Part shown: in pieces, positions 16,525-29,951 of the stretch | Layout of the letters: each line of letters opens with the position of its first letter | Numbering within the stretch: the first letter of the stretch is position 1 | Origin: Pseudomonadota bacterium | Lineage (GTDB): Bacteria; Pseudomonadota; Gammaproteobacteria; QQUJ01 | Direction of reading: 5' to 3' | NCBI GenBank assembly: GCA_008501635.1 | Contig: QQUJ01000005.1 | Coordinates: 42,523-106,522 of the forward strand | Length of the DNA: 64,000 nt | Made by a program: the position numbers and the translations under genes | The notes under the pieces: generated by a model | Told to the model about the DNA's origin: nothing | Database searches by the model: none | What the model saw: the letters and a program-made list of their open reading frames with translations, nothing else

Positions 16525-16996
16525 TAGTTTGATCCTTGCGCGATGGGGTGGTCGGAAGACCGGAAAGTCAGGTGCTGGCGTCAATGTACTCGAGGCTGAT
16601 CCGAGGTTCGTGGACAGATACCTGGATGCCCATGACTATACTTGCAAGGTTCGGCTCGGAGCGTTGAAAAGTTGATCAGGCCCTGGTGGTATTTCTCCTT
16701 CCCCTGATCGGCCTTGTGATCTGGTACGTTACGGAACGAGGTAAACAACCGTTCTGAATTTATTCCCGGAGGACCGCAGTGGTGCCTTTTATCGCGGGCA
16801 GCCGCGCGCCAGAGACGAGGCTCTGGTCGAATCGATCTCCGGCTTCGCATCATCGGTTGGTCTGCTGCAGGTCATCGCAGCTATCGTTTGCCGCGACGCC
16901 CATCGTCGCCAATCCATTCAGCGGCCAATCCCCTTGCTGTCCAGCGACCCCGGTAAGCCGTTCGGGAAAGTTTCGTTCCCTCAATCAGGAAACATC
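16525..16996. other. Intergenic region before the transaldolase gene
   Basis: About 470 bases. A short hydrophobic reading frame (about 16678-16757, ending in WYVTERGKQPF) could be a gene remnant. The frame continuous with tal extends upstream to about 16780 but lacks recognisable similarity. The tal promoter should lie here. Confidence 0.35.
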
Positions 16997-18100
16997 ATGA
17001 ATGCTACACAACAACTACACGACCTTGGCCAAAGGCTATGGCTCGACAACATCACGCGCGGGCTGATGACCGGCGGCACACTGAACCGCTATATCCGCGA
17101 GCTGTCAGTGACGGGGTTGACGTCCAATCCCACGATCTTCAATCAGGCTATCGGGAACGCTGACTTCTATGATGCGGCCATCCGGCAGAAAGCGCGGGCC
17201 GGCAAATCCGCCGAGACTCTGTTCTTTGAGCTGGCGTTGGAGGATTTGACCCGGGCCGCGGATCTTTTCCGTCCGATCCACGCAGCGACCGGCGGGGTTG
17301 ACGGTTGGGTTTCGCTGGAGGTGTCGCCCTTGCTCGCAGACGATGCCGCCGGCACCATCAAGGCGGCGGCACAACTGTATGCGCAGGCACAACGAGCCAA
17401 TATCTTTATAAAGATTCCGGGGACCCGTGCCGGTATTGGGGCGATCGAGGAGACGATCTTTGCCGGCATACCGGTGAATGTGACCTTGCTTTTCTCCCGC
17501 GAGCACTACCTTGCAGCGGCCGAAGCGTATATGCGCGGCATCGAGCGGCGCCTCGCCGCCGGCCTCGATCCGGCGGTCGGTTCCGTGGCATCGATTTTCG
17601 TCAGCCGCTGGGATGTCGCGATCAAGGAAAAGGTTCCTGCGGCGCTTCGCAACCGGCTCGGCATCGCTATAGCCAAACAAACCTACAAGGCTTACTGTGA
17701 ACTGCGCAAATCAGAGCGCTGGCAGACACTGGCCGCCGCAGGTGCCCGACCGCAGCGCCTGCTCTGGGCCAGCACCGGGACCAAAGATCCTGATGCCCCG
17801 GATACCCTGTACATTGAGTCGCTCGCCGCGCCGGATACCATCAATACCATGCCGGAGAAAACGCTGCTCGCCTTTGCCGAGCATGGTCAAATACATGGTG
17901 CGTTACCCGCCGACGGCGGCGATGCCGAAGCCATGGTCGCCGAGTTTGCCCGTGCTGACGTTGACTATAGGGCGCTTGCGGCGCACTTGCAGCGCGAGGG
18001 CGTGCAATCTTTCGCTGAGTCCTGGAACGAACTGATCGAGCGTATAACGTCCAAGAGCGCTGCACTGACGCAGAGTCAGCCAGGGGGCACCACGCCATGA
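16997..18100 (+). CDS. tal: Transaldolase
   Basis: A 367-residue transaldolase. VTGLTSNPTIFNQAI (from about residue 36) is the N-terminal family motif and NIFIKIPGTRAG carries the Schiff-base Lys. ATG at 16997 follows an AGGAAAC site and agrees with family starts; the ATG at 16934 adds an unmatched extension. It exchanges C3 units among sugar phosphates, making the fructose-6-P and xylulose-5-P precursors used by phosphoketolase. It heads a cluster with ackA and xfp. Confidence 0.9.
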   Translation: MNATQQLHDLGQRLWLDNITRGLMTGGTLNRYIRELSVTGLTSNPTIFNQAIGNADFYDAAIRQKARAGKSAETLFFELALEDLTRAADLFRPIHAATGGVDGWVSLEVSPLLADDAAGTIKAAAQLYAQAQRANIFIKIPGTRAGIGAIEETIFAGIPVNVTLLFSREHYLAAAEAYMRGIERRLAAGLDPAVGSVASIFVSRWDVAIKEKVPAALRNRLGIAIAKQTYKAYCELRKSERWQTLAAAGARPQRLLWASTGTKDPDAPDTLYIESLAAPDTINTMPEKTLLAFAEHGQIHGALPADGGDAEAMVAEFARADVDYRALAAHLQREGVQSFAESWNELIERITSKSAALTQSQPGGTTP

Positions 18101-18763
18101 CAGTCATAACGCACTCGATCAATCTGGTGTGAAACGCCAAACCATCCTCATCCACGCGCCGGGCAACGTTGTGCTTGGTGGCGATTCAAGGGGGATTGCC
18201 AGGAGCAGATGGGTTGCAGCGAGCCCGTCCGGCGACGGACTACACGCCGCGTCTCATACCGCAGCGCGGTGGCGTCGCGATCCCATTGGCAGACGCACGA
18301 ATCCTTTGGCAGCAGTGATGATTGGATGCCCGCATGAATACGTGGTAGAGGTATCGGAACGTACCAGGGTTCGGAGTGGTGTTCCGTTACCCATGGGCGC
18401 CCATGAGATAGGGCAAAGCGTGAATATCGCCTTTGCTGATATTCAACGCCGGCGCCGTGCGGTCGGGTTCGCTTTGCCCCGGCGCCGCCGGGTGATCGGT
18501 GGCATCTGACCGCCAAAATCGCTCGCGAAACGCCACAGAGCTGCATGCTGCCGGCCTGAAACCGCGTTGCGATGATTCACAAACTTACCACCTGCGCCCG
18601 CGATCCAGTGCCATACTACTGGCTCGGTGAAGGAACGATCATAAGGTGGCAGACGGTGGCGACAGAGTCACAATGAGATGAGCAATCCCGATTTCCGCGT
18701 GGTTTCCGGGTTCATTGGGGCAACCGGTCCCGTTCGGATTGCAGAAAGTCAAAGGAGTTATCC
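18101..18763. other. Intergenic region between tal and ackA
   Basis: About 660 bases with overlapping low-complexity ORFs on both strands and no recognisable protein. An AAGGAG ribosome site at 18752-18757 belongs to ackA. The rest may be regulatory or degenerate sequence. Confidence 0.4.
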
Positions 18764-19999
18764 CTGAATCCCGCTAACCCCCGCATCCTGACGATCAATG
18801 GTGGATCGTCGAGCATCAAGTTCGCGCTGTTCGAAGCCGGCGACACGCTCCGACGGATACTGGAGGGCGGAATCGAGCGGATTGGGCTGCCACAGGCCCA
18901 CTTTCGGGTGCAGGAATCGAGTCCGGCAAACAATCTTTCTCGTCCGATCACGGCGCCGGATCATGCGGAGGCGGCGAGTGTGCTGATGGATTGGATCGAG
19001 GAGCGTAGCGGGCGTGATGCATTGACCGTCGTGGGGCACCGCGTGGTGCATGGTGGACCGATGTACTGCGAACCACAACGCATCACGACGCAAATGATCG
19101 AGCAACTGCGCCACCTCAGTCCATTCGCTCCGGAGCACCTGCCTCAGGAGATCCTGCTTACCGAAGCAATTCGACACCGATTCCCGGACCTTCCTCAGGT
19201 GGCGTGCTTCGACACGGCTTTTCATCATGATCTGCCGCGCGTTGCGCGCCTGTTGCCACTCCCGCGCCGCTATGAAGAGCAGGGGGTGCGACGCTATGGC
19301 TTTCACGGGTTGTCCTACGCCTTTCTGATGGAGGAACTGGGCCGCCTGGCCGGCGCGGAGGCGGCACATGGCCGGGTGATCCTCGCCCACCTCGGCAATG
19401 GTGCGAGCCTGGCGGCGGTACAGGGCGGCAAGAGCATCGACACCAGCATGGGCTTCACCCCCGCAGCAGGCGTCCCGATGAGTACCCGCTCGGGTGATCT
19501 TGACCCCGGACTTCCCGGGTATCTGGCGCGCGCGGAAAACATGAAGGCGGAGCAATTCAACGAGATGATCAATTCCCGGTCCGGGCTGCTCGGCATGTCG
19601 GAAACCAGCTCCGACATGCGTGACCTGCTTGACCGTGAAACGCGGGACGTGCGGGCGGCCGAGGCGGTTGCCCTGTTTTGCTATCAGATCAAGAAAAGGA
19701 TCGGTGCCTACGCGGCGGCGTTGGGCGGACTGGACGCGCTGGTATTCGCGGGTGGTATCGGTGAACACGCACCCACGGTCCGCGCACGGATCTGTGACGG
19801 TCTGGGATTTCTAGGTATTGAGCTCGATGAACGGTGTAACACCGCAAATGAGGCTGTGATTTCCAAGGAAAAGACGCCAGTCGCTGTCCGCGTCATACAT
19901 ACGGATGAGGAAGTCATGATCGCGAAGTCGGTCTGTCGCGTTCTAAAAATCCCAATGGAAAAGGAATACGAACATGGTCAGCAAGAAACAAACGCCTAA
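18764..19999 (+). CDS. ackA: Acetate kinase (apparent CTG start)
   Basis: Acetate/butyrate kinase-fold enzyme of about 411 residues. The N-terminal phosphate loop [13 protein letters not shown] lies upstream of the first in-frame ATG (18908), so that ATG is too late. AAGGAG at 18752-18757 is followed at 7-base spacing by CTG at 18764, the most plausible start. No ATG, GTG or TTG sits nearby in frame. [21 protein letters not shown] and [10 protein letters not shown] are further family motifs. It converts acetyl phosphate from phosphoketolase to acetate and ATP. It overlaps xfp by 26 bases. Confidence 0.85.
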   Translation: MNPANPRILTINGGSSSIKFALFEAGDTLRRILEGGIERIGLPQAHFRVQESSPANNLSRPITAPDHAEAASVLMDWIEERSGRDALTVVGHRVVHGGPMYCEPQRITTQMIEQLRHLSPFAPEHLPQEILLTEAIRHRFPDLPQVACFDTAFHHDLPRVARLLPLPRRYEEQGVRRYGFHGLSYAFLMEELGRLAGAEAAHGRVILAHLGNGASLAAVQGGKSIDTSMGFTPAAGVPMSTRSGDLDPGLPGYLARAENMKAEQFNEMINSRSGLLGMSETSSDMRDLLDRETRDVRAAEAVALFCYQIKKRIGAYAAALGGLDALVFAGGIGEHAPTVRARICDGLGFLGIELDERCNTANEAVISKEKTPVAVRVIHTDEEVMIAKSVCRVLKIPMEKEYEHGQQETNA

Positions 20000-22373
20000 G
20001 CACGCGAATAAGCCACTTTCGGCGGATCTTCTGCATAAGATGGACGCTTATTGGCGCGCCGCCAACTATCTATCGGTTGGCCAGATTTACCTGTACGACA
20101 ATCCGCTGCTCAAGGAGCCCTTGCGGCTGGAGCATGTGAAGCCGCGCCTGCTGGGGCACTGGGGTACGGTGCCGGGCCTGAATTTTGTTTATGTCCACCT
20201 CAACCGGATCATCCGGCAATACGATTTGAACGTGATCAACGTCACCGGCCCTGGGCACGGTGGGCCGGCTCTGGTGGCCAATACCTATCTGGAGGGGACG
20301 TACAGCGAGTTTTATCCGAACGTCTCCCAGGATGAGCAGGGGATGAAGAGGCTGTTCACCCAGTTTTCCTTTCCCGGCGGCATCCCCAGCCACGTCGCAC
20401 CGGAAACCCCCGGTTCCATCAACGAAGGCGGTGAACTCGGCTATGCCCTGTCGCATGCCTATGGCGCCGCGTTCGACAATCCCGACCTGCTGGTGGCCTG
20501 CGTGGTGGGCGATGGCGAGGCGGAAACCGGCCCGATGGCTACCAGTTGGCACTCCAACAAATTCCTCAACCCGGTTCGTGACGGTGCCGTTCTGCCGATT
20601 CTGCACCTGAACGGCCACAAGATAGCCGGCCCCACCGTGCTGGCGCGCATTCCCCACGACGAACTGGACGCGCTGTTTCGCGGTTATGGATACACGCCTT
20701 ATTTTGTCGAGGGCGACAACCCCGAGGCGATGCACCAGCTTATGGCGGCCACCCTCGATACCGTGGTGGCTGAGATTCGGCACCACCAGCAAGAAGCGCG
20801 CGTCAAAGGGTTTGGCGAGCGCCCGCGCTGGCCCATGATTATCCTGCGCTCGCCGAAGGGCTGGACCGGACCCGAATCCGTTGGTGGCAAGCGGATCGAG
20901 GGAACCTTTCGTGCGCACCAGGTTCCGGTGACCAATTTCGTCAAGGATCCCAAGCATCTAAAGATCCTTGAGCAGTGGATGAAAAGTTACCGGCCCGAAG
21001 AGCTGTTTGATGAGCAGGGCAGGCTGATTCCGGAACTGGCCGAACTGGCGCCGAAAGGCCAGTGGCGCATGGGCGCCAACCCGCATGCCAATGGCGGCAA
21101 GCTGCTGCGCGATCTGAAAATGCCGGACTTCCGCGACTTCGCGGTCAAGGTCCCAAAACCCGGGAAGGTGGTAGCCGAAGCGACACGCGCGCAGGGTGAG
21201 CTCATGCGCGACGTGATGAAGCTTAACGCCGAGGCACGCAACTTCCGTATTTTCAGCCCGGATGAAACCACGTCGAATCGCTGGGATGCACTGTTCGAAG
21301 TGACCGACCGTTGTTCGACGGCTGACATTCTTCCCGACGACGAGCATGTCGCGCCCGATGGCCGGGTGATGGAGATGTTGAGTGAGCATCAATGCCAAGG
21401 CTGGCTCGAAGGCTATCTGTTGACCGGGCGACATGGTTTTTTCTCATGTTATGAGGCCTTCATTCACATTGTCGATTCGATGTTCAACCAGCACGCCAAG
21501 TGGCTCGATGTGACACGCGACATTACGTGGCGACGGCCTATTGCCTCGCTGAACTATTTGCTGTCTTCGCACGTGTGGCGGCAGGATCACAATGGCTTCA
21601 GTCATCAGGATCCGGGGTTCATCGATCTGGTGGCAAACAAGAAGGCGGAAGTCATCCGCGTCTATTTGCCGCCCGATGCCAACACCCTGCTGTGGGTGAC
21701 CGACCATTGCCTGCGCAGTCACAATGATGTCAATGTCATCGTCGCCGGCAAGCAGCCTTCGCTGCAATGGCTGGACATGGATGCTGCGATCAGGCACTGC
21801 ACCGCCGGACTCGGCATCTGGGAGTGGGCCAGCAACGACGAAGGCGGTGATCCCGATGTGGTCATGGCCTGCTGCGGTGACGTGCCAACGCTGGAGACGC
21901 TGGCGGCGGTGAAGATACTGCGCCAGCACTTCCCGGAACTGAAGATCCGCGTCATCAACGTCGTGAATTTGATGACGCTTCAGCCGCAAAGCGAGCACCC
22001 CCACGGTATCTCCGACAAAGACTTCGACGTACTCTTCACGCGGGACAAACCCATTATTCTGGCGTTCCACGGCTATCCCTGGTTGATTCACCGTCTGACC
22101 TACCGCCGTACCAATCATCAGCAGTTGCACGTACGCGGATACAAGGAAAACGGCACCACTACCACTCCATTCGACATGGCGGTATTGAATGATCTGGACC
22201 GTTTCCATCTGGCTGGCGATGTGATAGACCGTGTGCCGAGCCTGGGCTCACGCGCTGCCTACGCCAAGCAGTTTCTGCGCGACAAGCTGCTCGACCACAA
22301 GGCCTACATCGAAAAATACGGTGAAGATATGCCGGAGATTCGCAATTGGCGGTGGAAGGATTCCACCTTATGA
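19974..22373 (+). CDS. xfp: Xylulose-5-P/fructose-6-P phosphoketolase
   Basis: The 799-residue thiamine-diphosphate enzyme has the full family length. The cofactor motif is [18 protein letters not shown], and GPGHGGPA and [18 protein letters not shown] are strongly conserved. It cleaves xylulose-5-P (or fructose-6-P) with phosphate to acetyl phosphate and glyceraldehyde-3-P (or erythrose-4-P). Translation is coupled to ackA by overlap. With tal and ackA it forms a phosphoketolase shunt giving ATP without glycolytic oxidation. Confidence 0.95.
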   Translation: MVSKKQTPKHANKPLSADLLHKMDAYWRAANYLSVGQIYLYDNPLLKEPLRLEHVKPRLLGHWGTVPGLNFVYVHLNRIIRQYDLNVINVTGPGHGGPALVANTYLEGTYSEFYPNVSQDEQGMKRLFTQFSFPGGIPSHVAPETPGSINEGGELGYALSHAYGAAFDNPDLLVACVVGDGEAETGPMATSWHSNKFLNPVRDGAVLPILHLNGHKIAGPTVLARIPHDELDALFRGYGYTPYFVEGDNPEAMHQLMAATLDTVVAEIRHHQQEARVKGFGERPRWPMIILRSPKGWTGPESVGGKRIEGTFRAHQVPVTNFVKDPKHLKILEQWMKSYRPEELFDEQGRLIPELAELAPKGQWRMGANPHANGGKLLRDLKMPDFRDFAVKVPKPGKVVAEATRAQGELMRDVMKLNAEARNFRIFSPDETTSNRWDALFEVTDRCSTADILPDDEHVAPDGRVMEMLSEHQCQGWLEGYLLTGRHGFFSCYEAFIHIVDSMFNQHAKWLDVTRDITWRRPIASLNYLLSSHVWRQDHNGFSHQDPGFIDLVANKKAEVIRVYLPPDANTLLWVTDHCLRSHNDVNVIVAGKQPSLQWLDMDAAIRHCTAGLGIWEWASNDEGGDPDVVMACCGDVPTLETLAAVKILRQHFPELKIRVINVVNLMTLQPQSEHPHGISDKDFDVLFTRDKPIILAFHGYPWLIHRLTYRRTNHQQLHVRGYKENGTTTTPFDMAVLNDLDRFHLAGDVIDRVPSLGSRAAYAKQFLRDKLLDHKAYIEKYGEDMPEIRNWRWKDSTL

Positions 22374-24861
<2,488 letters not shown>

Positions 24862-24869
<8 letters not shown>

Positions 24870-25200
24870 CGGAGAGCGGGACACGCCTGCGAAACAAAAG
24901 CCATCGCTCGGGCAGGAGGTTGGCAGGAAGGCGGCACGCAAGCTCAAGGCACAGCGCAACGCCGCGCCGGGTGTCTGGTTCGGCCTGGGCATGATGGGGC
25001 TGATCGGCTGGTCGGTGGCGATCCCGACGCTGCTCGGCGCGGCACTCGGTATCTGGCTCGACAAGCACTATCCCGGAAGCCACTCCTGGACGTTGATGCT
25101 GCTGATCATCGGGCTGACCATTGGCTGTCTGAACGCGTGGCATTGGGTCGCCAGGGAAGACAAGGCGATGCGGGACGAAGCGGAGGATGGGGATGAATGA
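24862..25200 (+). CDS. atpQ: N-ATPase accessory protein AtpQ (AtpI-like)
   Basis: A 112-residue protein with a charged N-terminal 35 residues and two membrane helices (WFGLGMMGLIGWSVAIPTLL and WTLMLLIIGLTIGCLNAW). It resembles AtpI-type assembly factors and sits at the position of atpQ. It overlaps atpC by 8 bases. It probably helps assemble the c ring or inserts Mg; the role is inferred from AtpI. Confidence 0.8.
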
Positions 25201-25507
25201 CTGGTTGACGCTGGCACTGGCAGGGCTGGCGGGCCTGGTGCTCAGCGCCCTGTCCTTTGGCGGCCTGTGGTGGACGGTGCGCCTGGGCGTCGTATCCAGG
25301 CGCCCGGCGCTGTTGTTTCTTGGCAGCCTGCTGCTGCGGACCGCAGTCGTCGTGACGGGATTCTATTTTGTGGGAGATGGTGATTGGCGACGGCTGCTGG
25401 CCTGCCTGGTTGGATTCGTCGTCGCGCGCAGCATCATCACGCGGCTCGCCGGCCCGCCGCTCGACCACTTTAAAACCCCGGTGAAAGAGGCCGGCCATGC
25501 GCCTTAG
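25187..25507 (+). CDS. atpR: N-ATPase accessory protein AtpR
   Basis: A 106-residue membrane protein with three predicted helices and conserved Arg residues (VSRRPALLFLGSLLLRTAVV). AtpR is specific to N-type ATPase operons and is thought to interact with the c subunit. Its start overlaps the atpQ stop; ATG at 25193 is an equally possible start. Confidence 0.8.
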   Translation: MGMNDWLTLALAGLAGLVLSALSFGGLWWTVRLGVVSRRPALLFLGSLLLRTAVVVTGFYFVGDGDWRRLLACLVGFVVARSIITRLAGPPLDHFKTPVKEAGHAP

Positions 25508-26192
25508 TCCCGATGAACTCATTTTCTGGGAATACGGGTTCTTCAAACTCAATGCCACCATCGTCTTCACCTGGGCGCTGATGCTGGTGCTGGCCGTGGG
25601 CGCCAGGCTGATCACCCGCAGACTCTCCATCGGACTGCACCGGGCCCGCTGGCAGAATGTGCTGGAGATCATCGTCATCGCCATCGAGGAGCAGCTTGTA
25701 GACATCGGGCTCAGTAACCCGAAACGCTACGTCGGTTTTCTGGGTACGCTCGTGTTGTTTCTCGCCATGAGTGCCCTGTGCACCATCATCCCCGGCTACC
25801 AGCCGCCAACGGGTTCGCTCTCGACCACAGTGGCGCTGGCCCTGTGTGTGTTTGTCGCGGTACCGTTTTTCGGTATCGAGGAGCGCGGTCTGCGCGCCTA
25901 TCTCAAGTCCTACGCCCAGCCGACGTTCATCATGCTGCCATTCAATATCATCAGTGAAATCTCCCGTACCCTGGCGCTGGCCGTGCGTCTGTTCGGCAAC
26001 ATGATGAGTGGCGCGATGATCATCGCGATCCTGCTCACCATCACGCCATTCATCTTTCCGATCGTCATGATGGCGTTGGGACTGCTCACCGGCATGGTGC
26101 AGGCCTATATTTTCTTCATCCTGGCCGCGGTCTACATCGCGGCCGCGACCCGTGTCCAGGCGCCTGAAGCCGCTGCCGGGTACACCCATTGA
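25497..26192 (+). CDS. atpB: N-ATPase subunit a
   Basis: A 231-residue integral membrane protein with five or more helices. The essential Arg lies in LAVRLFGNMMSG (R164), equivalent to E. coli Arg210. It forms the ion half-channels against the c ring. It overlaps atpR by 11 bases. Confidence 0.92.
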   Translation: MRLSPDELIFWEYGFFKLNATIVFTWALMLVLAVGARLITRRLSIGLHRARWQNVLEIIVIAIEEQLVDIGLSNPKRYVGFLGTLVLFLAMSALCTIIPGYQPPTGSLSTTVALALCVFVAVPFFGIEERGLRAYLKSYAQPTFIMLPFNIISEISRTLALAVRLFGNMMSGAMIIAILLTITPFIFPIVMMALGLLTGMVQAYIFFILAAVYIAAATRVQAPEAAAGYTH

Positions 26193-26217
26193 ACACTGAC
26201 AGCTTGAGGAGACGAGT

Positions 26218-26499
26218 ATGGATAGCATGACGTTCATCGCAATGGTATCGATCATCACCGCCGGTCTCACCACCGGTATCGGTACCATGGCCCCGGCGCT
26301 GGGCGAAGGACGGGCGGTCGCGACGGCATTGACTTCCCTGGCCCAGCAACCCGACGCGTCCGCCACCATTACCAGGACCCTGTTCGTCGGCCTGGCGATG
26401 ATCGAGTCCACAGCGATCTACTGTTTCGTGGTCTCAATGATTCTGATCTTCGCCAACCCATTCTGGAATCACGCCCTCGATCAGGTCGCTGGAAAGTAA
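26218..26499 (+). CDS. atpE: N-ATPase c subunit with two ion-site carboxylates
   Basis: A 93-residue hairpin. Helix 2 carries the ion-binding IESTAIY (E63, S64, T65, Y68). Helix 1 has GEGRAVA, placing E30 where Na-type c subunits have Gln32. Two carboxylates per site are known from the Burkholderia pseudomallei N-ATPase c ring, reported proton-selective. A GAGGAGACGAGT ribosome site precedes the ATG, fitting the high c stoichiometry. Confidence 0.92.
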   Translation: MDSMTFIAMVSIITAGLTTGIGTMAPALGEGRAVATALTSLAQQPDASATITRTLFVGLAMIESTAIYCFVVSMILIFANPFWNHALDQVAGK

Positions 26500-26502
26500 G
26501 CC

Positions 26503-27330
26503 ATGGTCGTCGATTGGTTTACGGTCGCCGCCCAGATAGTCAATTTTCTCATTCTGGTGTGGTTGCTGAAACGCTTCCTCTACCAGCCGATCCTGCACGC
26601 CATCGACGCACGGGAACAGCGCATCGCCGCGTCACTCGCGGATGCAGCGGCGAAAGAGGTCGAGGCCCGTACGGAGCGCGACACGTTCCAGCGCAAGAAC
26701 GAGGCATTCGACCAGCAACGCGCCGCTCTCCTGAGCCAGGCAACCGATGCGGCCAGGGACGAACGGCAGCGGCTGCTCGATGAGGCACGGCTGGCGGCCG
26801 ACACCCTGCGTGGCAAGCGACAGGAGGCGTTGCAACGCGAACACCAGAGGTTGAGCAACGAAATCGCCCACCGCACCCGCACGGAGGTATTTGCCATTGC
26901 GCGCCAGGCGCTGACCGACCTCGCCGGGACAAGTCTGGAAGAACGCATGAGCGCGGTCTTTGCGGACCGCCTGCGAGCGCTGGACGCCGAGGCCAGACAA
27001 AGCCTCGCCACCTCCCTGCAGGCATCGACCCGGACGGTGCGCGTGCGCAGCGCCTTTGAACTGACAGAAACGCAACGCACGATGATCCAGACCGCGCTGA
27101 ATGAGACCCTGGGGATGGACATTCAGGTGCGTTTCGATACCGCGCCCGAGGTGATCAGTGGTATCGAACTCACCACCAACGGACAGAAGGTCGCCTGGAG
27201 CATCGCGGACTATCTCGCGTCACTGGAACACAGCGTTGGCGAACTGCTGGAAAAACGCCCTGAACCTGAGGCCAAAGCCGGATCCAGGCTGGAATCAGGC
27301 GCTGTGGTCAGTCCCGGGGAGAGGCAATGA
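26503..27330 (+). CDS. atpF: N-ATPase elongated b subunit (b/delta-like)
   Basis: At 275 residues this b subunit is much longer than the usual 156. An N-terminal membrane helix ([20 protein letters not shown]) is followed by a long coiled coil to about residue 140. The C-terminal part ([20 protein letters not shown]) resembles the delta subunit, and no separate atpH occurs in the operon. It forms the peripheral stalk. It overlaps atpA by 4 bases. Confidence 0.9.
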   Translation: MVVDWFTVAAQIVNFLILVWLLKRFLYQPILHAIDAREQRIAASLADAAAKEVEARTERDTFQRKNEAFDQQRAALLSQATDAARDERQRLLDEARLAADTLRGKRQEALQREHQRLSNEIAHRTRTEVFAIARQALTDLAGTSLEERMSAVFADRLRALDAEARQSLATSLQASTRTVRVRSAFELTETQRTMIQTALNETLGMDIQVRFDTAPEVISGIELTTNGQKVAWSIADYLASLEHSVGELLEKRPEPEAKAGSRLESGAVVSPGERQ

Positions 27331-28910
27331 GCGCGCCGCCGGATTCCTTGCAAAGTGTCTTCGACAGCGCATTTGCCGGCCTGAGCCAGGGACGCGAAAC
27401 CTTCACGGCGAAACTGCTGCCGCGTGAGGTGGGCACCATCACCAGCGTCTCCACTGGGATCGCCAGGGTTTCCGGTCTCCCCGGTGTGGGCAGTGACGAA
27501 CTGGTGAGCTTTCCCGGCGATGTGTTCGGTATCGCCTTCAACGTGGACGAGGATGAGATCGGCGTCGTCCTGCTTGGCGATTACTGGCATCTGCATACCG
27601 GGGATGAGGTCGAGCGCACCGGTCGGGTGATGGACGTAGCCGTGGGTGACGGCCTGCTGGGGCGCGTCATCGACCCGCTCGGCCGGCCTCACGATGACCA
27701 CGGGCCGCTGCTTGTAAGCGAACGCCTGCCCATCGAGCGTCCCGCCCCTGCCATCATGGACCGCGCCCCGGTCGGCGTACCGCTGCAGACCGGCCTCAAG
27801 GTGGTCGATGCGCTCATTCCCATCGGGCGTGGCCAGCGCGAGCTGATCCTGGGGGACCGGCAGACCGGCAAGACCGCCATTGCGATCGACACCATTCTCA
27901 ATCAGCGCGGCAAGGATGTCCTGTGTATCTACTGCGCCATCGGACAGCGCGCGTCTGCCGTGGCCAGGGCGGTGGCCACCTTCCAGGAACAGGGCGCGCT
28001 GGAGTACACCGTCGTGGTCGTCACCGAGGGCAACGATCCACCGGGCCTCGCCTATATCGCGCCGTACTCCGCCACCAGCATCGCGGAGTATTTTATGGAG
28101 CAGGGCCGCGATGTGCTGATCGTTTACGATGACCTCACACATCATGCCCGTGCCTATCGCGAACTGTCCCTGCTGCTGCGCCGCCCGCCGGGGCGCGAGG
28201 CCTTCCCCGGTGATATCTTCTACATCCATTCGCGCCTGCTGGAACGCGCGACGCAGCTGCGCGATGAACGCGGCGGGGGTTCGCTCACCGCATTGCCCAT
28301 CATCGAGACCGAGGCCCAGAACATCTCCGCCTATATCCCCACCAATCTGATTTCCATTACCGACGGGCAGATCTATCTGTCGCCGACCTTGTTCGAACTG
28401 GGGGTGCTGCCGGCGGTCGATGTCAGCAAGTCCGTGTCGCGCGTCGGCGGCAAGGCGCAAAGGGCGGCCTACCGTGCGGTGGTGGGCGACCTCAAACTTG
28501 CCTATGCCCAGTTTGAGGAACTCGAATCCTTCGCCCGGTTCGGGGCCCGGCTGGATGAAGAGAGCGGCAGGGTGATCGAGCATGGACAGCGCATCCGCGC
28601 CTGCCTGAAACAGCCGGAATTCGCCCCGGTAGAGGTGCCCGCCCAGATCGCTATCCTGCTGGCATTGGGTGCCGGACTGTTCGATGCCGTGCCGCTGGAG
28701 CGGATGACGGACGCCGAGCAGGCCATCACGGAGGCAGTGGCGGAAATGCCGGCGCAGTTGAGCGAGCGCCTGGATGGAGTCGACGGCCTGAGCGCTGAGG
28801 ATCGGGAGACGATTCTCGATATGGCACGCCAGGCACTGGCAGGTTTTCAGTCCAAAGCCGATTCCCGGGCTCACCCCGGCGCTGCGACACACCCCGGGGA
28901 GGGGGCATGA
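27327..28910 (+). CDS. atpA: N-ATPase alpha subunit
   Basis: A 527-residue alpha-type subunit with P-loop GDRQTGKT (residues 176-183) and [15 protein letters not shown]. It binds non-catalytic nucleotide and, with beta, forms the F1 head. Start and stop both overlap neighbours by 4 bases, showing tight coupling. Long antisense ORFs across it are shadows. Confidence 0.94.
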   Translation: MSAPPDSLQSVFDSAFAGLSQGRETFTAKLLPREVGTITSVSTGIARVSGLPGVGSDELVSFPGDVFGIAFNVDEDEIGVVLLGDYWHLHTGDEVERTGRVMDVAVGDGLLGRVIDPLGRPHDDHGPLLVSERLPIERPAPAIMDRAPVGVPLQTGLKVVDALIPIGRGQRELILGDRQTGKTAIAIDTILNQRGKDVLCIYCAIGQRASAVARAVATFQEQGALEYTVVVVTEGNDPPGLAYIAPYSATSIAEYFMEQGRDVLIVYDDLTHHARAYRELSLLLRRPPGREAFPGDIFYIHSRLLERATQLRDERGGGSLTALPIIETEAQNISAYIPTNLISITDGQIYLSPTLFELGVLPAVDVSKSVSRVGGKAQRAAYRAVVGDLKLAYAQFEELESFARFGARLDEESGRVIEHGQRIRACLKQPEFAPVEVPAQIAILLALGAGLFDAVPLERMTDAEQAITEAVAEMPAQLSERLDGVDGLSAEDRETILDMARQALAGFQSKADSRAHPGAATHPGEGA

Positions 28911-29800
28911 GCGATACCGTAGCGAGCCTGCGTCGCAAGATCGACAGTGCCAGCGGTCTGCAATCCGTGGTTCGCACCATGAAGGCGATGGCCGCGGCGA
29001 GTATCGACCAATACGAGCAATCGGTGCGCGCCCTGGGTGATTACAATCGCACCGTGGAGCTGGGTTTGAGCGTCTGCTTCCGCGACCTGCGGGAGACGGA
29101 ATCGATAACCGCAAAGAGAGCGAGAACGGAGTCGGCCGCGGTTGGCGCGGTGGTTTTTGGTTCCGACCAGGGGCTGGTGGGGCAGTTCAATGATGTGGCG
29201 GCCGAGGATGCGCTCAAAACGCTGGCGGTGCTGCCCGGGAAACCCCGCGTGTGGGCGGTGGGTGAGCGCATGCATGCACGCCTGGTGGACGCGGGCCTCG
29301 CGCCGATTGGCTGCTTCAGCGTGCCGAATTCCGTCCAGGCCATCAGCTCACTGGTCGGGCAGATACTCCTGGCGAGCGAGACGCGCCGCAGTCGGGGTGA
29401 CATCACTGAACTCCATCTGTTCTACAACCGCCCTTCGGTCGGGGCGGTGTATGCGCCCGTCAATCAGCGGCTGTTGCCGCTGGATGAGCGTTGGCGCCGC
29501 ACGCTGGCCGAACGCAACTGGCCGACAGGAAACCTGCCGGAGGTCGTGGGTGGCGGCGCCTCCACACTGCGGGCGCTGGTGCGTGAATACCTGTTCGTCT
29601 CGCTGTTCCGGGCGTGCGCCGAATCGCTGGCCAGCGAGAATGCAAGTCGCCTCGCGGCGATGCAACGTGCCGACAAGAATATTGATGAACTGCTGGACGA
29701 GCTCAACAGCACGTTCCACCGTTTGCGTCAGAGCAGCATCGACGCGGAACTGTTCGACGTGATCTCCGGCTTCGAAGCGCTGAGCGGCGACGCGAATTGA
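28907..29800 (+). CDS. atpG: N-ATPase gamma subunit
   Basis: A 297-residue gamma-type protein. The N-terminal helix holds [20 protein letters not shown] and the C-terminal helix [19 protein letters not shown], which together form the rotor shaft. It closes the nine-gene operon. No delta gene follows. Confidence 0.9.
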   Translation: MSDTVASLRRKIDSASGLQSVVRTMKAMAAASIDQYEQSVRALGDYNRTVELGLSVCFRDLRETESITAKRARTESAAVGAVVFGSDQGLVGQFNDVAAEDALKTLAVLPGKPRVWAVGERMHARLVDAGLAPIGCFSVPNSVQAISSLVGQILLASETRRSRGDITELHLFYNRPSVGAVYAPVNQRLLPLDERWRRTLAERNWPTGNLPEVVGGGASTLRALVREYLFVSLFRACAESLASENASRLAAMQRADKNIDELLDELNSTFHRLRQSSIDAELFDVISGFEALSGDAN

Positions 29801-29870
29801 GATTGCAATTGGCAGCGATCCTCAGGGCCGCCGGTTATGGGGGGCGGACTTCGGCGCCCATGAGTTGTTT

Positions 29871-29893
29871 ACAGGGGATTTTGAGATAGGTTC
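29871..29893. repeat. Right end of the TA-flanked repeat family (copy C, partial)
   Basis: ACAGGGGATTTTGAGATAGG plus TTC matches the right terminal repeat of the element family. The expected TA has become TG. No left end was found between atpG and this site. Confidence 0.55.
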
Positions 29894-29951
29894 TGGCTTT
29901 GTCGTTGAGTTATATTCGGAGTGTCGCTGCTCAAGATAAGTAACAGGTGTT

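Noticed and set aside
20070..20957. 295-residue minus-strand ORF
   Set aside because: Antisense to the firmly identified phosphoketolase gene.
27210..29114. 634-residue ORF on the minus strand
   Set aside because: It is antisense to atpA and atpG, has no recognisable motifs and reflects the codon bias of those genes.
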